DNA of 64,000 nucleotides from Tenrec ecaudatus (GCF_050624435.1 NC_134539.1:43246001-43310000), one strand, 5' to 3'. Shown: positions 1 to 11,713, counted from the stretch's first letter. Numbers and translations are program-made. Notes: generated by a model not told the origin, from the sequence alone.

Positions 1-1387
1 GTCCACATAGTTCCTTTGCTTCCTTCCTCTCAGCCAGGAAGTCTTTCATCCGGTGCGATGACAGAAAAGCAAAAGAAAAACGTTGTGAACCCGGTTCTGA
101 ATCTTTCTACCTTGTACCTAGACCTGTGGCTCTGGAAAGTCACATCAAGGACATGTCCTTTTGGGTTTCTGATTCCTTAACATCGTCTTTATCCCAATCA
201 GTTGATTGATCATCTGACCATGTATGGAGGGAGATGTCCTCGGAGTGACAGTGACAGCAGACTTGAAGGAAATCACACTCATTACTAGTGCACGACACTC
301 TTTTTTATCACACAGGCCCTATATCCTATTTGCTTGCAAATAGATGCTCAAGAGTTTAATAGGTGAACATCTCTAGGGGGCGGGCTTTAAAAAATTCAGG
401 CTCATTTGCTAAGCTGACCAGAGGACACATATTCAAAAAAGTAAAATAAAGACAGTAGCTTAGATCACTTTAGTTTACAACATTTTTTTCCTCTCTGATG
501 CCATCTTTATGCCCAGCATCCGACAGTAGTTTTTCCCTGTTTAGCATATGAAGGCTCAAAGAGCTGTATGCAGAGTTACGACGTAAATCAGTGACAGAAG
601 ACTCAGGCTTTCGGACTTTGGTCCAAGCTTTGCTTCACTGTTCGCATGTTGTCACTCCATGATATGGAAGAGTTCGCCTTTTCCCTGAGGAATCTTTTCC
701 TAGTAACTGTGTGCACAACCAGATAAGATGCATCTCCAGCCCTGCCAGCTTCCATACAAGGTCAATGTGCCATTAACTAAAGCCAGGGTCAAGGAACCTT
801 TGCTGTGGGGATGAGCTGAGATGCTGAGGAGGTGGGAAAGGAGAAAGAACATTTCAGTTAGAAGCACCAGCTCAGAGAAAACCCTGGAAGCTTGAGAGTT
901 AGTAGTAGGTTGATGTGGCTGGAATTGAATTAGGATGATGGGGAACAGTGATGAAGGACAGACAGAAGTCAGATGGTGAGAGGCCCCGGAGGTCTCAATT
1001 AGATCTCAACTTCATTCTGAGGCAGATGAAGGTAACTGGGGGTGGGATGGGGGTGGGGGCTATCAATGAAAGGGATGATGCTGATAATAATAATATATCT
1101 CTTGCTGGAGGCAAACAAGGCTCCTGCTTGTACCATCAGAGGCTGGAGGAAAAGGTGAAACTGCTTGAGAGAGACATTTAGGAGGGGAAACAGACATCAG
1201 TAGAAATGAAGTTACTGTGGCTGTGGGTAGGAAAGGGAAAAGTCTAGCTCAACCCTCTGGTCCTGGAGAAGCAGAAGACAGCGAAGCGCATACAAAAGGG
1301 GAGTACCGGACAAGTTGCAGATTTTGGGTGTGAGAAGTGTATCCAGTTTGGCCAGGTTCAAATGGATGGTCACGTGACAAGTCAGGA
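1..1387. other. Unrecognised non-coding sequence
   Basis: No gene, clear repeat or RNA was recognised. The longest open frames (about 77 codons) show no family resemblance and no codon bias that I can detect. Probably old unique intergenic or intronic DNA. Confidence 0.5.
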
Positions 1388-1597
1388 GGAGCCTTGGTGG
1401 TGTAGTGGTTATGTGTTGGGCTGTAACTGCCAGGTCAGTAGTTCAAAACCACCACCTGTTCCACAGGAGAAAGACGAGGCTTTCTACGTCCAGAAAAAGG
1501 AACAGTCTCAGAACCCCCACAGGGGCAGTTCCCCCCTATCCTAGAGGGTCATGATGCATGGACATCAACTCAACTCAGTGGCAGTGCATTTGGTGGC
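1388..1597 (+). mobile_element. AfroSINE copy
   Basis: This is a tRNA-derived SINE in sense orientation. It begins GGAGCC and carries a box-A-like TGGTGTAGTGG and a box-B-like GTAGTTCAAAACC about 40 bp later. The 3' body includes the family's GGGGCAGTT and GGCAGTG segments. Such elements are transcribed by RNA polymerase III from the internal promoter and mobilised by LINE machinery. It is about 210 bp and close to full length. Confidence 0.85.
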
Positions 1598-3394
1598 AAG
1601 TCAGAGATGAGTGGATGTGGTGTTTGGGTTTGGTGCTGATGGCTGACAGGAGGGAAGTGTGCTCTAGTGTTTCAGAGAAAGGTGTGTCCTACAGAACCTT
1701 TATCTCCTTGAGTTGAATCCCCGTTTCAGCAATGAGGAAGGAAGAAGGAGGGGGAGAAAGCTGCTATTAAATTAAAAAGTTAAAGAATAACACCCTTGCT
1801 AGACCTGCCAGGGGAGAAAAAGGAGGAAGAACTTCAAATCAAACCTCAGTTGATGGAGATCTGAAATAGATTTAAAGACAGCTCTCCAAATCATGGGCAG
1901 GTTTTTTGAATCAAAACCTATACTCTGGGCCCCTTTTGTAAAAGAATGCCCTTACTGGATAGAATGTAGAAACCTCTTTAAATGGAAAACACTGGCCTCT
2001 AAAGGATGTAGCATGAGCAACTCCACTTAAGGAGTCACCTCTCTGCACGTTGCCGCAGAAGCACAATGAGTTCTAAAGGTCAGGGCTGCCCATGACATTG
2101 TCAGTGTTTTTCTCCCTCTAACACGAAACAGGCTTGGGAAACGGCCAAGGCACGACAGAGAGAGTGATACGCAGAGAGAAAGAGTCCGTAGTCAGCCTCC
2201 TTCAAGAATGAAAAATAAACTTTTCCCCCTGCAGGAAAAAAAGAACAACAAACCAACCAAAAAACCACCCTGGAGAAAAGCAGACAGCTGCTAACTAGTT
2301 GTCTAGCTGTCTATTCGCGGACACTTCCTTTCATCTTGTCATAGCTTTTGTGCTGTTTGAAATGTTTGGAGCCTAAGAGTGGAAGAACACTCAGTGGAAT
2401 CCAAACTTTTATTAAAAGAAAGGGAAGAGGAGACAGCAAAGTTCTGACAACAAGTGTGTGTTTAGAAGTCGGGGCCATATTCTGTCAAAATACCAAGCAG
2501 GGGAGTGATTTATTTTTAGTTAAATGAAGCAAATCCCCCTCACATTTCTATTAGAGAAAAAGAACCCCCGGAAGATAATGTGTAGGGAACCAACCTATTT
2601 GGTGGGGCGACACCACAAGATACAAATGGACCTTAAGAAGGGGCCAAAGAGAGGGGTCTCCCTCCCAGCTCTGGAAGGGTCCCTTTGTGCTGGTTCATTG
2701 GGATGCTAATTTCTGCTCCAGTGCCCCAGAAGCCACTCAGCTTTCTCTCCCTGGAAGCTCTCTGTCACTCTCTAGTCTTTGGTGGTCTTAACCAGCTGCT
2801 CCTCTTAGCTGATTTCACTTCCCTGAATGTTGTTTTGCCCAGGCCTCTTTTTCTGATCGATGCCCCCATTTGATTCTCATTCTTTCTTGCATTCTTCATC
2901 AGGGTAAGACCTCCAGAGGAAGGTTTCCTAGTCAAAGTTAGAAACCCAAAGTGCACTGTCACAAGGATCCTGGGGTTTTTGCCTTTGACATCCATTTCAA
3001 TGGAGATTGAAATCATAGCAGGAGAATATCTTCAGGGACTCTTTGATTTTTCTTGAAAAGGAACTATGGCCTGAATTAAAATAAATACTTAGACTTCAGA
3101 TGAGACGTCAGAGAATTAGCAGAGGGCCTGTCTTTGGTCCTCTGGCTGTCTGCATGCACCATAATTAGGGGGAAAGAGCTTAGGGAATTATCTCCAGTTC
3201 AGTTTTCACAGCCAGTGTTTCTGTTTTCAACCTGGATCCTTACCATCAGGCTCAGAAAAGATGTCTGAAGGGCTCTCCAGGTGCCCAAGGTATGCGGTGG
3301 CACTGGCAAATGGGCAGACACAGGAAAGATGGGCTCTGCTCACTCATGTCCTGAAAAACCCACAGGTTTTGATCTCCACACCTGTGATACTTTT
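1598..3394. other. Unrecognised non-coding sequence
   Basis: No recognised gene or repeat. An A-rich patch lies at about 2227-2266. The short open frames on both strands around 2524-3016 overlap one another and have no recognisable motif. Confidence 0.45.
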
Positions 3395-3640
3395 GCTATG
3401 AGTTAGCATGAGGTTGGACTGTGTTCTGTCGTCATCTATTTTACTGTGTCAGGAGGTAGATGGTATGGGGTGTCAGGGTAGAGTGGTTATGAGAGCCAGC
3501 AGGCTAGGAGGACAGGAGAGTCAGAAGGACATGACGTCCTCTCTGGGCCTCAGTGCTCTCAGTGTGAAATGGGCACTATCAGGTCTGTGATTGCAAGGAT
3601 CATGTGAGACCACCTGTGTAAAGTTCCCGGGATCGGCAAG
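3395..3640 (+). repeat. MIR SINE, sense, diverged
   Basis: The order of segments resembles the ancient mammalian MIR core-SINE: GGGCCTCAGTG, then a GTGAAATGGG-like segment, then a GGATCATGTGAG and GTAAAGTTCCCGG-like 3' part. Divergence is high, as expected of an element older than placental mammals. Boundaries are approximate. Confidence 0.6.
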
Positions 3641-4304
3641 GATTTTAAAAACCATTAATTGTACCTTATTCCTTTATCCCTTTACCCCTATCCTCATTGA
3701 GGATTGAAATATGATTCTAAACCGATAAACAGTTTAGTTTTGCTCCTTGAGTGTGCCATGCTTCTTCCTGTTTCCACGCCTATTTGGCACGACTGCCCCT
3801 TGGACTGAAATCATGCTTCCCAGGCCCTCCCAGGGCTGGTTCGAGGCCGCGTTCAAGCCGTCGCTCAAAGAGGACCTCTTTTCCGAGGGCTTCCTTGGCC
3901 TGGCTAATGCCTTGGAGTCCTTTTACTTCTGTTTACATTTTTCATAGCAATACAAAGTATCTGGGATTTGGGTATTTATTCATTTTGCCTTGGCATGTGT
4001 CATCTGTCACTCTCCCGTAGAATAGAAGAACCACGAGGATAAGCACTTTGTCTTATTCATTAGAGCACTGCCTGGCATAGAAGTGCATGCATGTCCTGTA
4101 GCATGGGGGTCAGGCTACAGGAGGAACGAAACAGACCCCATTCCCTAGGACTCTGCAGACTCATAAGCAAATAAGTACCATGTTCACAGGATCCTTATAA
4201 CAATCTGCTCATTGCTTCCACAAACGGGCAGACGTTACGATTGTAATGTTCTGGGGCTCACTCTGAGGCTAGTGCATTCATATGTATGTTCTAGGGGTGC
4301 TTAG
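3641..4304. other. Unrecognised non-coding sequence
   Basis: No recognised element. Two overlapping frames at 3747-4020 are open on the same strand, but they have no motif and no support as exons. Confidence 0.4.
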
Positions 4305-4505
4305 GGAGCCCTGTTGGTAGAAAGGGTGACAAGGTGGGCTGCTAACCACAGGGTCAGCAGTTTGAGCCTACCCTCTAATGTTTGGGCGAAAGATGAGGCT
4401 TTGTCTCTCTTAAAGATTTTCAGTCTCAGTTACCTGCAGGAGCACGTCTAGTCTGTCCTTCAGGGTTGCTGTGAGTCAGGATCGACTCACTGGCAGTGAA
4501 TGAGG
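4305..4505 (+). mobile_element. AfroSINE copy, diverged
   Basis: Sense copy starting GGAGCCCTGTTGGTAG. The segments GGGCTGCTAACCACAGGGTCAGCAGTTTG (split across the tRNA-like part), GATGAGGCTTT and ATCGACTCACTGGCAGTGA match the other copies in order. Box A is degraded; the box-B region is recognisable. Confidence 0.8.
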
Positions 4506-5004
4506 GGTATGGTTATGAATTTGATGATTCTGCCAATTAGACTTCTGAGAGGAGAAAATAAATAAACACGGGTGTACAAGATATCTATTAGTTTTTCATT
4601 AGGGTGAGTGGGCAAGGGGAAAATCATAAAATGATTAGATATTAGGCAGCACAACACATAGTGGGACTTTTAAGCAGTTCATTGTTCTTCCTGTATTATA
4701 TATTGATACATTTTATTTTAGAAACATGTTCAAGTGTTTATATTTAGCCTGCAATTTTCATTTTATTGGCGTCTTCTCTGTATTCCAAACTGCTAGGTTT
4801 GTTTTCTATTCTTCATCCTGCAATCTGTGCTATTAATAGCTTCTGAGAGGCATCAGATATGTGTTCAAGAAGTCCTATAAAACTGGCCAATAGCTGGAAT
4901 TGAAAAAAGTCAGACTGGAAATAGGCATTGATGGGAGAGATTTACCCAGGAAGGAGTTAAAAATGCATCAGCCACAAAGGGGCAAGACATGTGGTGGAAA
5001 AAAT
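4506..5004. other. Unrecognised AT-rich sequence
   Basis: AT-rich DNA with no recognised element. Confidence 0.4.
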
Positions 5005-5105
5005 CCCTGGGTCTGAAGTCTGTAGACTTGGTCCCTCTTTCTGTCCCATAGTGTGGACTCATAGGCATATTATTTAATTTCTTTAAACCTCAGTTTGTTC
5101 ATTCA
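5005..5105 (+). repeat. MIR fragment, sense
   Basis: A short stretch carries the MIR-like order GACTTGGTCCC, then a TTAATTTCTTTAAACCTCAG-type segment, which corresponds to the 'cctctctgtgcctcag' portion of MIR. Highly diverged. Confidence 0.45.
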
Positions 5106-5202
5106 CAAACAAGCAAGGCAGCAAAGAAGCAAATGAACAAGGTGCGGCCAATAATACCTGGCATTCAAGATACCTTCACTTCACTCGAAGTCGTGCTAGT
5201 CT

Positions 5203-5256
5203 CCATCGGTAGATTTGAACCACAGACCTTGTGGTTAGTAGATCACTGTTTACCTG
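5203..5256 (-). mobile_element. AfroSINE fragment, antisense
   Basis: Only part of the tRNA-like region is present in reverse orientation (TTTGAACCACAGACCTTGTGG and following). It abuts an RTE segment, so this may be a truncated insertion. Confidence 0.5.
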
Positions 5257-5257
5257 A

Positions 5258-5860
5258 TAGCATGACCAGGACACAGTGATGTGGATAGAGTAAAGCTTTG
5301 GAGACTTTCAATTACTGGTGTGGCACGACTCAAAAACTCAAAAGAAGCAACTGTAAACATGTACCAGTAAGAATAAATCTGAACAAATTGGAAGGCATCA
5401 AAAATAAAACGGGGATGCTTGAGGATTGATATCCTAGGCATTAGTCATTGGAAATGCACCGTGATTGGCCATTTTGAAGCGAACACTCGTATAGTCTCCT
5501 ATGTAGGGCATGGCATCGCATTAATCAAGATCTCAGATAAGTTACAACACTGAGAGTCATAGGGTGATGCTCCTCGAGGGAAAATCAACGGATACCAGCT
5601 ATTATTCAAATTCACACACCACCAGCCGCTAATGGAAAAGATGGGAAAATTGAAAAGTTTTACCAACATCTGCAGCCTGAAACTTGTCAAACAGGCAATC
5701 AAGAGGCGTTAGTTAGAATGTGGAAGTTGAAACAAAGGAGAAGGATTAGTAGTTGCAAAATATGACCTTGGCAATAGAAACAATTTTGGAGTTTACACGA
5801 TAGAGTCCCACAAGACCACAAGACCAATGATTCATTAATTGTAACTATAATTTTAAAGCA
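5258..5860 (+). mobile_element. RTE-clade LINE, endonuclease part (broken)
   Basis: This sense segment aligns by eye with the 5' part of the other RTE copies in this window: the 'TTGGAAGGCATCAAAAAT' block also at 33534, the 'GGCCATTTTGAA' block also at 61773, and the 'TTTTACCAACATCTGCAG' block like 33832. It corresponds to the APE-type endonuclease region of the single ORF. Stops and frameshifts are frequent. The copy resumes at 6085 after an antisense SINE, with a large part of the ORF missing. Confidence 0.8.
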
Positions 5861-5873
5861 ATTTTTGATGGTG

Positions 5874-6078
5874 ACTCTGTACATGGATTCACTGACATTG
5901 AGTCCATTCCGCCTCATAGTGATCCCATAGAACAGGGTAGAACGGCTCCTGTGGGGTTCTGAGGCTGTAACTCTTTACTGGGGTCAAAACCCCTATCTTT
6001 CTCCTACAGAGACACCGGTGGTTTAGAACTGCTGACCTTGTTGTTAGCAGACGGACATGTCACCATTAAACCTTGCTT
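5874..6078 (-). mobile_element. AfroSINE copy, antisense
   Basis: Near full-length reverse copy. On the plus strand it runs from a TTGAGTCCATTCCGCC-like 3' body to a box-B-like TTTAGAACTGCTGACC and the degraded tRNA-like end. It separates two pieces of an RTE copy. Confidence 0.8.
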
Positions 6079-6084
6079 GCAGAA

Positions 6085-6410
6085 AGTAATGTGGTCTTGA
6101 AGCACTTCTGATGAAGTTCAAAGACTGTAGCCTTCAGTGTATGTTATAACCCAATGGAAAGAAGATCAAAATCTTTACAAGGGACCAATAGTTAATCATG
6201 ATAAATAGAGAACAGCTTGAAGTTGTCAACGATTTTTTTCTTCCTTGGATCCACGATTAATGCTCAAGAATGCACCAGCCAAGAGATCAAAATCTATTGT
6301 ATAAGGTCAATCTTCTGCACGACCTGAAGAGTAAGGATCTGACTTTGCGGCCTAAAGTGCACCTGCTCCAAGCCCTGGGATTCTCGATGGCAGGGTTCCT
6401 GGAACTAGTG
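6085..6410 (+). mobile_element. RTE-clade LINE, C-terminal RT part (broken)
   Basis: This matches the region just downstream of the RT catalytic motif in other copies here, including GAAGTTGTCAACGATTTT (compare 34661) and GGATCCACGATTAATGCTCA (compare 34690). It is probably the same insertion as 5258-5860, with the RT core deleted between them. Confidence 0.75.
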
Positions 6411-6424
6411 TGAACTCCACTCAG

Positions 6425-6612
6425 TTCACTCAATGCCATCGAGCTTATTCCAACTCATAGTGATGCTATAAAGACAGAGTCGAATTGCCCCTGTGGGTTT
6501 CCAGGACTGCAACTCTGTAGCAGTAGAAAGCCTCGTCTTTCTCCTGAGGAGAGGCTGATGGTCCTGAACTGTGTCCAGTTGGTTGGGAGGCCAGTGCTAG
6601 TCACCGCTGCTC
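6425..6612 (-). mobile_element. AfroSINE copy, antisense
   Basis: Reverse copy containing CAATGCCATCGAGC, the GCCCCTGTGGGTTTCC body segment and GAAAGCCTCGTCTTTCTCC, in the same order as other antisense copies. Confidence 0.8.
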
Positions 6613-6624
6613 CAGAAACTGCAC

Positions 6625-6750
6625 CCCAACTGGTGTTTGGTTTTAAGGAGTGATCTCATGTCGTGCATTCATTTTACAGAGAAGAAACCGATGCCCAGAA
6701 AGACCAGGACGTTAGTCAAGCTTTGTCAGCCAGCACAGGAGCCAAGACAA
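6625..6750 (-). repeat. MIR fragment, antisense
   Basis: The order CATTTTACAGAGAAGAAACCGATGCCCAG, then TCAGCCAGCACAGGAGCCAAGAC (each read in pieces) follows the reverse complement of MIR. Old and diverged. Confidence 0.55.
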
Positions 6751-7617
6751 AGCAAAATACGAAGAACAAAAGAAACAAAAATCTCCTATGGTACAATCTC
6801 CATTATAATCACGTTCAAAATGCATGTTAAAAACTACCAATATACAAGCTTGTCTTACCAAAACAAAATCGTGATTTTTAGAAGCAAGCACTACAAGAAC
6901 ATTTAAAAAATAATCGAGGAATATTAGAGCAAAGGGAAAATAATGGTATGGAAAATAAATTGAAATCTGCGTGAGGTTGATGGATTACTTTTTTGTACAC
7001 TTGCTATTGGTGGGGCACAGCATATTTATCTTCTGAGTAGCTCACCCAGAAATGAGAATCAGGGTAGCTGTAAATGAAAAATAATTTGGCCCAGTGAATT
7101 CTAGGTCTAAGACTGGGATTAATTCTCTCGTTTGTTCCTTCCTTGTATGCACAAACGAGAAAGCACACTGTTTGATAACAAGGCCATTCCCAGGCCAGGA
7201 TGAGGGTGTCAACAATGGCCCCAACAACACACACTAAGTAAGTGAAAGAGCTCATTTCAAAAGTGCAGGCTTCTTACTAATCAACCGTGCTGCTCTGGCC
7301 TGGCAGGGTGCGCTATGGGTAAGAGCTTAAAAGGTGTCTTCAAAGAAATGATCCCGGACAAGCTAGGGACTGGCTGCTACCAGCGAAGGGGAGAAGAGGA
7401 GGTGCTCAGCCTCCAGTTCTTAGACAGGGAACGCTCATTTGCTATCACACAAAAGCCAGAGGGTAGTATTGACCATAGCCCTATCATTGCGCTGACCTCC
7501 TTCCTCCTAAGGAAATAATATTAGACAAGGTTTTTAAAAAATGAGTGCATTAAAAATGTAATTCATGGGAGACTAATTTACATAAATAAGATTTATACAC
7601 GCTAGTGAACAGGTCCT
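6751..7617. other. Unrecognised sequence with a short direct repeat
   Basis: No element was named here. Positions 7160-7199 share about 40 bp with 9478-9515 (AAGCACAYTGTTTGRTAACAAG core), so a dispersed or locally duplicated repeat may be present. Confidence 0.4.
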
Positions 7618-7792
7618 AAGAGCCCTGCTGCTAACTAACTGCAAGGTTAGCAGTTGAAAGCCACTAGCTTCTCCTTAGAAGAAAGATGAGGCTTTCTACT
7701 ATTGTGAACAGTTACAATCTGGAAATTCACAGTTCTGCCTTGTCCTATTGGGGTTGCTATGTCTCAGAATGGACTCGATGGCAATGAAGTTT
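7618..7792 (+). mobile_element. AfroSINE copy, internal deletion in tRNA part
   Basis: Sense copy beginning AGAGCCCTGCTG. The box-A region is shortened, while the body (AAGATGAGGCTTTCTAC, then GGACTCGATGGCAATGA) is intact. It ends in a GTTGTTGTT tail. Confidence 0.8.
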
Positions 7793-7794
7793 GT

Positions 7795-8215
7795 TGTTGT
7801 TCAGTAAATAGGTCACCTACCTGTGTAACCATCGCCCCAATCAATGTACTCATTTCTGTGTCTCCAAAAAGTCTTCTTAATGCCTTTCTTCAGTCAATCT
7901 CTTGCCCCTACTCCCTCCTATCACCTTGCCTCAGGAAAGTCATGATTTGATTTATATCACTACCGATTAGTTTTGCTGCTTCTACTATATAAATGCAATG
8001 GAATTATATAGCAAATGTTTTTTTGTGTGTGAGAGTCTGATTTCTTTCACTTAGCAGAATGCCTATAGATTCATTAATATCACTGTATGAGTAACTCATG
8101 CTTTTTAAAATTTCTGTAATTCTATTCCATTTCACGAATATATCACAGTTTGTTTACCCTTCCCTATTAGTGAATGTTTGAGCCATTTCTAGCTTGGGGC
8201 GATTATGTCAAAAGG
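7795..8215 (-). repeat. Old L1 3' end, antisense
   Basis: The order CACCTACCTGTGTAACCATCGCCCC, TTCACTTAGCAGAATG, CTATTCCATTTCACGAATATATCACAG and CTAGCTTGGGGCGATTATG (segments given separately) resembles the reverse complement of the 3' UTR of ancient mammalian L1 subfamilies. Heavily diverged, with no coding potential. Confidence 0.65.
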
Positions 8216-8729
8216 ACAAGGAACATCCAGGTACAAGACTTGGTGTGGACATCAGCTATCATTTCTACCAAGACTATGAGTAATGAGGAGTAACATGCTC
8301 TATGTGTTCAGGTTGCTAACTGCTTATGTGCAGTAGGTATGATCCTTCCTGCTTCCTTCTTCCACGCAAACCTCGCCTTTAGATTAGATGTTGGCTATAC
8401 AACAGTGAATAAGGTAATTGCCTCGTAAGTAAATAGGCATTTATCAATAAACCACAAATTCATTGCATTTAATTACAAGCTGAGATAAATATTACGAAGG
8501 AAAAGGAATGGATTTTGGAAGAACAGCAGGAGAGTGAGGCTTATTAAACAGTATCAAGATCGCATAATCCTCCGTGTTGGTTTCTCAGGGAATGCTATGT
8601 CCAGGTGAGTCTATCACCTGGAGAGCAAGATGATGACATGTATGTTCAGATATGTCTCCAGAGATATCCCTCAGCTTGTGAAAAGGATTATCATAGGTAG
8701 AACACAGAGAAAGCTGTTGTATCCATAAA
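8216..8729. other. Unrecognised non-coding sequence
   Basis: No recognised gene or repeat. Confidence 0.4.
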
Positions 8730-8916
8730 GTGTGTCACTTCTTGGCTGGAAAGTCTTGGACTGATAACTACAAGGTTGGTGGTTCAACCCCATAAACCAC
8801 TCTGTGGGAGAAAGGTGAAGCTGTCTGCTCCAGTCAAGATTTATAAAGCCTTGGAATCATTATATAGAGTTTCTGTGAGTGAAATTGACTTGGTGGCAGT
8901 CATTTGGTTGGTTTTG
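8730..8916 (+). mobile_element. AfroSINE copy, 5' diverged
   Basis: The body is clear (GTGGGAGAAAGGTGAAGCTG, GAAATTGACTTGGTGGCAGT). The box-B-like GGTGGTTCAACCCC is present; the first 30 bp are eroded. Confidence 0.7.
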
Positions 8917-9039
8917 ACTTAGTCATGGAAATAAAAAAGTGCAAGAGGCATTTTCTTTAGATGAACTCAAAGAAAGTCACTACGCATGACACTGAATTGA
9001 TTTGTGTGTGTGTGTTAGTGTGTACATTTCCGAATTAGT

Positions 9040-9290
9040 AGTATTTAAAACATAGTTTTTTGACATATAATTCATTTGCATATCATACATTTCAAGAGTT
9101 GAAGCATATTTAATGTATAATCATCATTACAATCAATTTTAGGACATTTCTTCTTCCTTGTACTCATTGTTGTTAGATCCCTGTTACCCACCAGTCTCTC
9201 CTGCCATGCCCCTAGGGGACTATTAATCTAGTTACTGCCTCTGTAGGCTTACTGATCCTGGAAGTCATTTGGAGGAAAATACACAAAATC
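9040..9290 (-). repeat. Possible old L1 3' UTR fragment
   Basis: The TTGACATATAATTCATTTGC and TTAATGTATAATCATCATTAC stretches resemble antisense 3' UTR of old L1 elements. The assignment is by resemblance only. Confidence 0.4.
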
Positions 9291-9298
9291 AAAACATA

Positions 9299-9317
9299 CA
9301 ACAACAACAACAACAAA
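9299..9317. repeat. (CAA)n microsatellite
   Basis: Six ACA/CAA units in an A-rich stretch. RTE copies here end in similar CAA repeats, but no RTE sequence precedes this one. Confidence 0.7.
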
Positions 9318-9318
9318 T

Positions 9319-10265
9319 TAACTCAGCAACGATGACAGAATAAAACAGGGAGAAACATCAATCTAAAAGAAAGCAGGAAATATTAAATTGGAACAAATAT
9401 ACATTGTATCAAAAGGGAGATCCAATGACAAGGTGTCACATCTTAACCTAACTACAATTTCAGGAATTTACCCTTCAAAGCACATTGTTTGGTAACAAGA
9501 CCATTCCAGGCCAGGTCCACAGTGATAGGGAGGCTTAATTCACCAGAGGCTTAATGCTCTTGGGGAGAGCCTGAAAATGGGTTTTGCACTTTCACTGTCA
9601 TTCATAGCCTTCTATATACCAGGTGTTCACAATTGAAGCTCTAAAACCATTCCCTTGCCCAAATTTGAATTTTATCATTTACAGTCCTTGGATCACATAG
9701 ACGGGTATGCTTCACCTTTGTGAATTTGGCTGACACCTCACTTAGATGGCTGCTTGTTTTAAGACAAGCCTTTGAAACTCCAAGCACTATTCTTTCTGAT
9801 AGCAAGGGAACATCTTGGTTCATCATCACACCACATGGCTATAGCCCCTATGGGGGCAGGTGTTGAGCTGGGCCATGTCCTAAGAACGAATTGATCTTAG
9901 ATTAGGGCTACGATTAAGTGTGAGCTCAAAATCCACTGAACTACATTTTGATTAGGATTTGGCTTATTAAATACTTTGACTTACAGAAGCTGAGGTTACT
10001 GAGGGGGCAGGGTAAAGGTGACTAGATGATTGACAGAAACTAACCAGTGAAGGGGAAGATAGTAAACCACAACACAGGAAAGTGAAATCCAAGGAGGGGG
10101 CTAGGGTAAGCCAATGGGGAGCTTGATAAGTTGACTATAAAATTGATTATCTGAGTGTAAACCCCATCCACATCAGAATTAAAAATATGTGTTTACAAAA
10201 GTGGATGCCAAATGGGATAGACATGGTTTTATACTGGGGTTTAGGTGGTAGGATCTAAACTCCCA
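9319..10265. other. Unrecognised non-coding sequence
   Basis: No recognised gene. It contains the second copy (9478-9515) of the short direct repeat first seen at 7160-7199. Confidence 0.4.
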
Positions 10266-10281
10266 TCTGCCCCTGGTATTT

Positions 10282-11713
10282 TTTGTTGTTGTTGTTTTTA
10301 AAAAATTTTTTAAATGTGATTTTATAAGGAGCTCATACAATTCTTATCACAATCGTACATATATCAATTGTGTAAAGCACATTTATACATTCATTGCCTT
10401 CATCCTTCTCAAAACATTTGCTCTCCACCTAAGTCCCTGGCATCAGGTCCTCATTTTATCCCCTCCCTTTCCCCTCCCCCCTCCCTCACGAACCCTTGAT
10501 AATTTATAAATTACTATTTTGTCATATCTTTCCCTGTCCAACGTCTCCCTTTACCCACTTTTCTGTTGTCCACCCCCCAGGGAAGAGGTTATATGTAGAT
10601 CCTTGTAATCAGTTCCCCCTTTCCAACCCACCCTAGCTCCACCCTTCCATATTGCTACTCACACCTCTGGTCCTGAACAGATAATACACCCTGGATTCCC
10701 TGTGTTTCCAGTTCCTATCTGTAGCAGTGTACATCCTCTAGTCTAGCCATATTTGTAAGGCAGAATTGGCATCATGATGGGGTGAGGGGGAGGAAGTACT
10801 TAGGAACTAGTGGAAAGTTGCATTTTTCATCGTTGCTACATCACACCCTGACTGGCTTGTCACCTCCCTGAGACCCTTTTGTAAGGGGATGTCCAGTGGC
10901 CTACAAATGGGCTTTGGGTCTCCACTCTGCATGCCCCCCCCCCATCATTAACAGTGATATGATTTTTTTGTTCTGATGATGCCTGATACCTGATCCCTTC
11001 GATACCTCGTGATCACACAGTCTCCTGTGCTTCTTCCATGTGGGCTTTGTTGTTTCTGAGCTAGATGGCTGCTTGTTTACTTTCAAACCTTTAAGACCCC
11101 AGATGCTATATCTTGATAGTCGGGCACCATCAGCTTTCTTCTCCACATTTTCTTACATACCCATTTGTCTTCAACGATCGTATCAGGGAGGTGAGCACAC
11201 AATGATATGATTTTTTGTTCTTTGATGCCTGATAACTGATCCCTTTGGTACCTTGTGATCATGCGGGCTGCTATTCTTCTTCCATGTGGGCTTTGTTGCT
11301 TCTGAGCTAGATGGCTGCTTGCTTACCTTCAAGCCTTTAAGACCCCAGATACTATATCTTTTGATAGTCGGGCACCATCAGCTTTCTTCACCACATTTTC
11401 TTATTCACCCGCTTTGTCTTCAGCAATTGTGTCAGGGAGGTGAGCATCATAGAATGCCAATTTGATAGAAGGAAGTATTCTTGCATTGATTGAGGGAGTA
11501 CTTGAGTGGAGACCCAATGTTCTTCTCCTACCTTAATACTAAGCCTATAGATTTATGCACGTAGATCTATTTCCCCATCTTTAAATATATTTACATATGT
11601 ACATGCCTTTATTTAGACCTCTATAAATACCATTTGCCTCCTAGCTCTTTCCTCTATTTCCTTTGACTTTCCTCTTGTCCCACTATCATGCTCAGTCTTC
11701 ATTTGATTTTCAG
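10282..11713 (-). mobile_element. 5'-truncated L1 (3' UTR), antisense, with TSD
   Basis: The element is flanked by a 16-bp target-site duplication with two mismatches: TCTGCCCCTGGTATTT at 10266-10281 and TCTGCCCATGGTATTT at 11714-11729. Read on the minus strand it ends in poly(A) and holds only 3' UTR-type sequence, with no ORF2. The order of blocks matches the sense copy at 24391-26345. It contains a tandemly duplicated 248-bp unit. The assignment to L1 rests on the G-rich purine tract, the poly(A) tail and the L1-type TSD. Confidence 0.85.
10956..11450 (-). repeat. Tandem duplication (2 x 248 bp) inside L1 3' UTR
   Basis: Two adjacent units start at 10956 and 11204. Each begins GATATGATTTTTTG and contains GCTTCTTCCATGTGGGCTTT, the AGATGGCTGCTTG block and GGCACCATCAGCTTTCTTC. 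The same unit occurs once in the L1 at 24391-26345 and about three times, in a shorter form, at 40397-40862. Confidence 0.85.

Noticed and set aside
9299..9317. (CAA)n run as an RTE 3' end
   Set aside because: No RTE-derived sequence precedes it, so it is treated as a simple repeat.
10956..11450. CRISPR-like or satellite array
   Set aside because: Two 248-bp units without spacers, located inside a retrotransposon 3' UTR in a mammalian genome.
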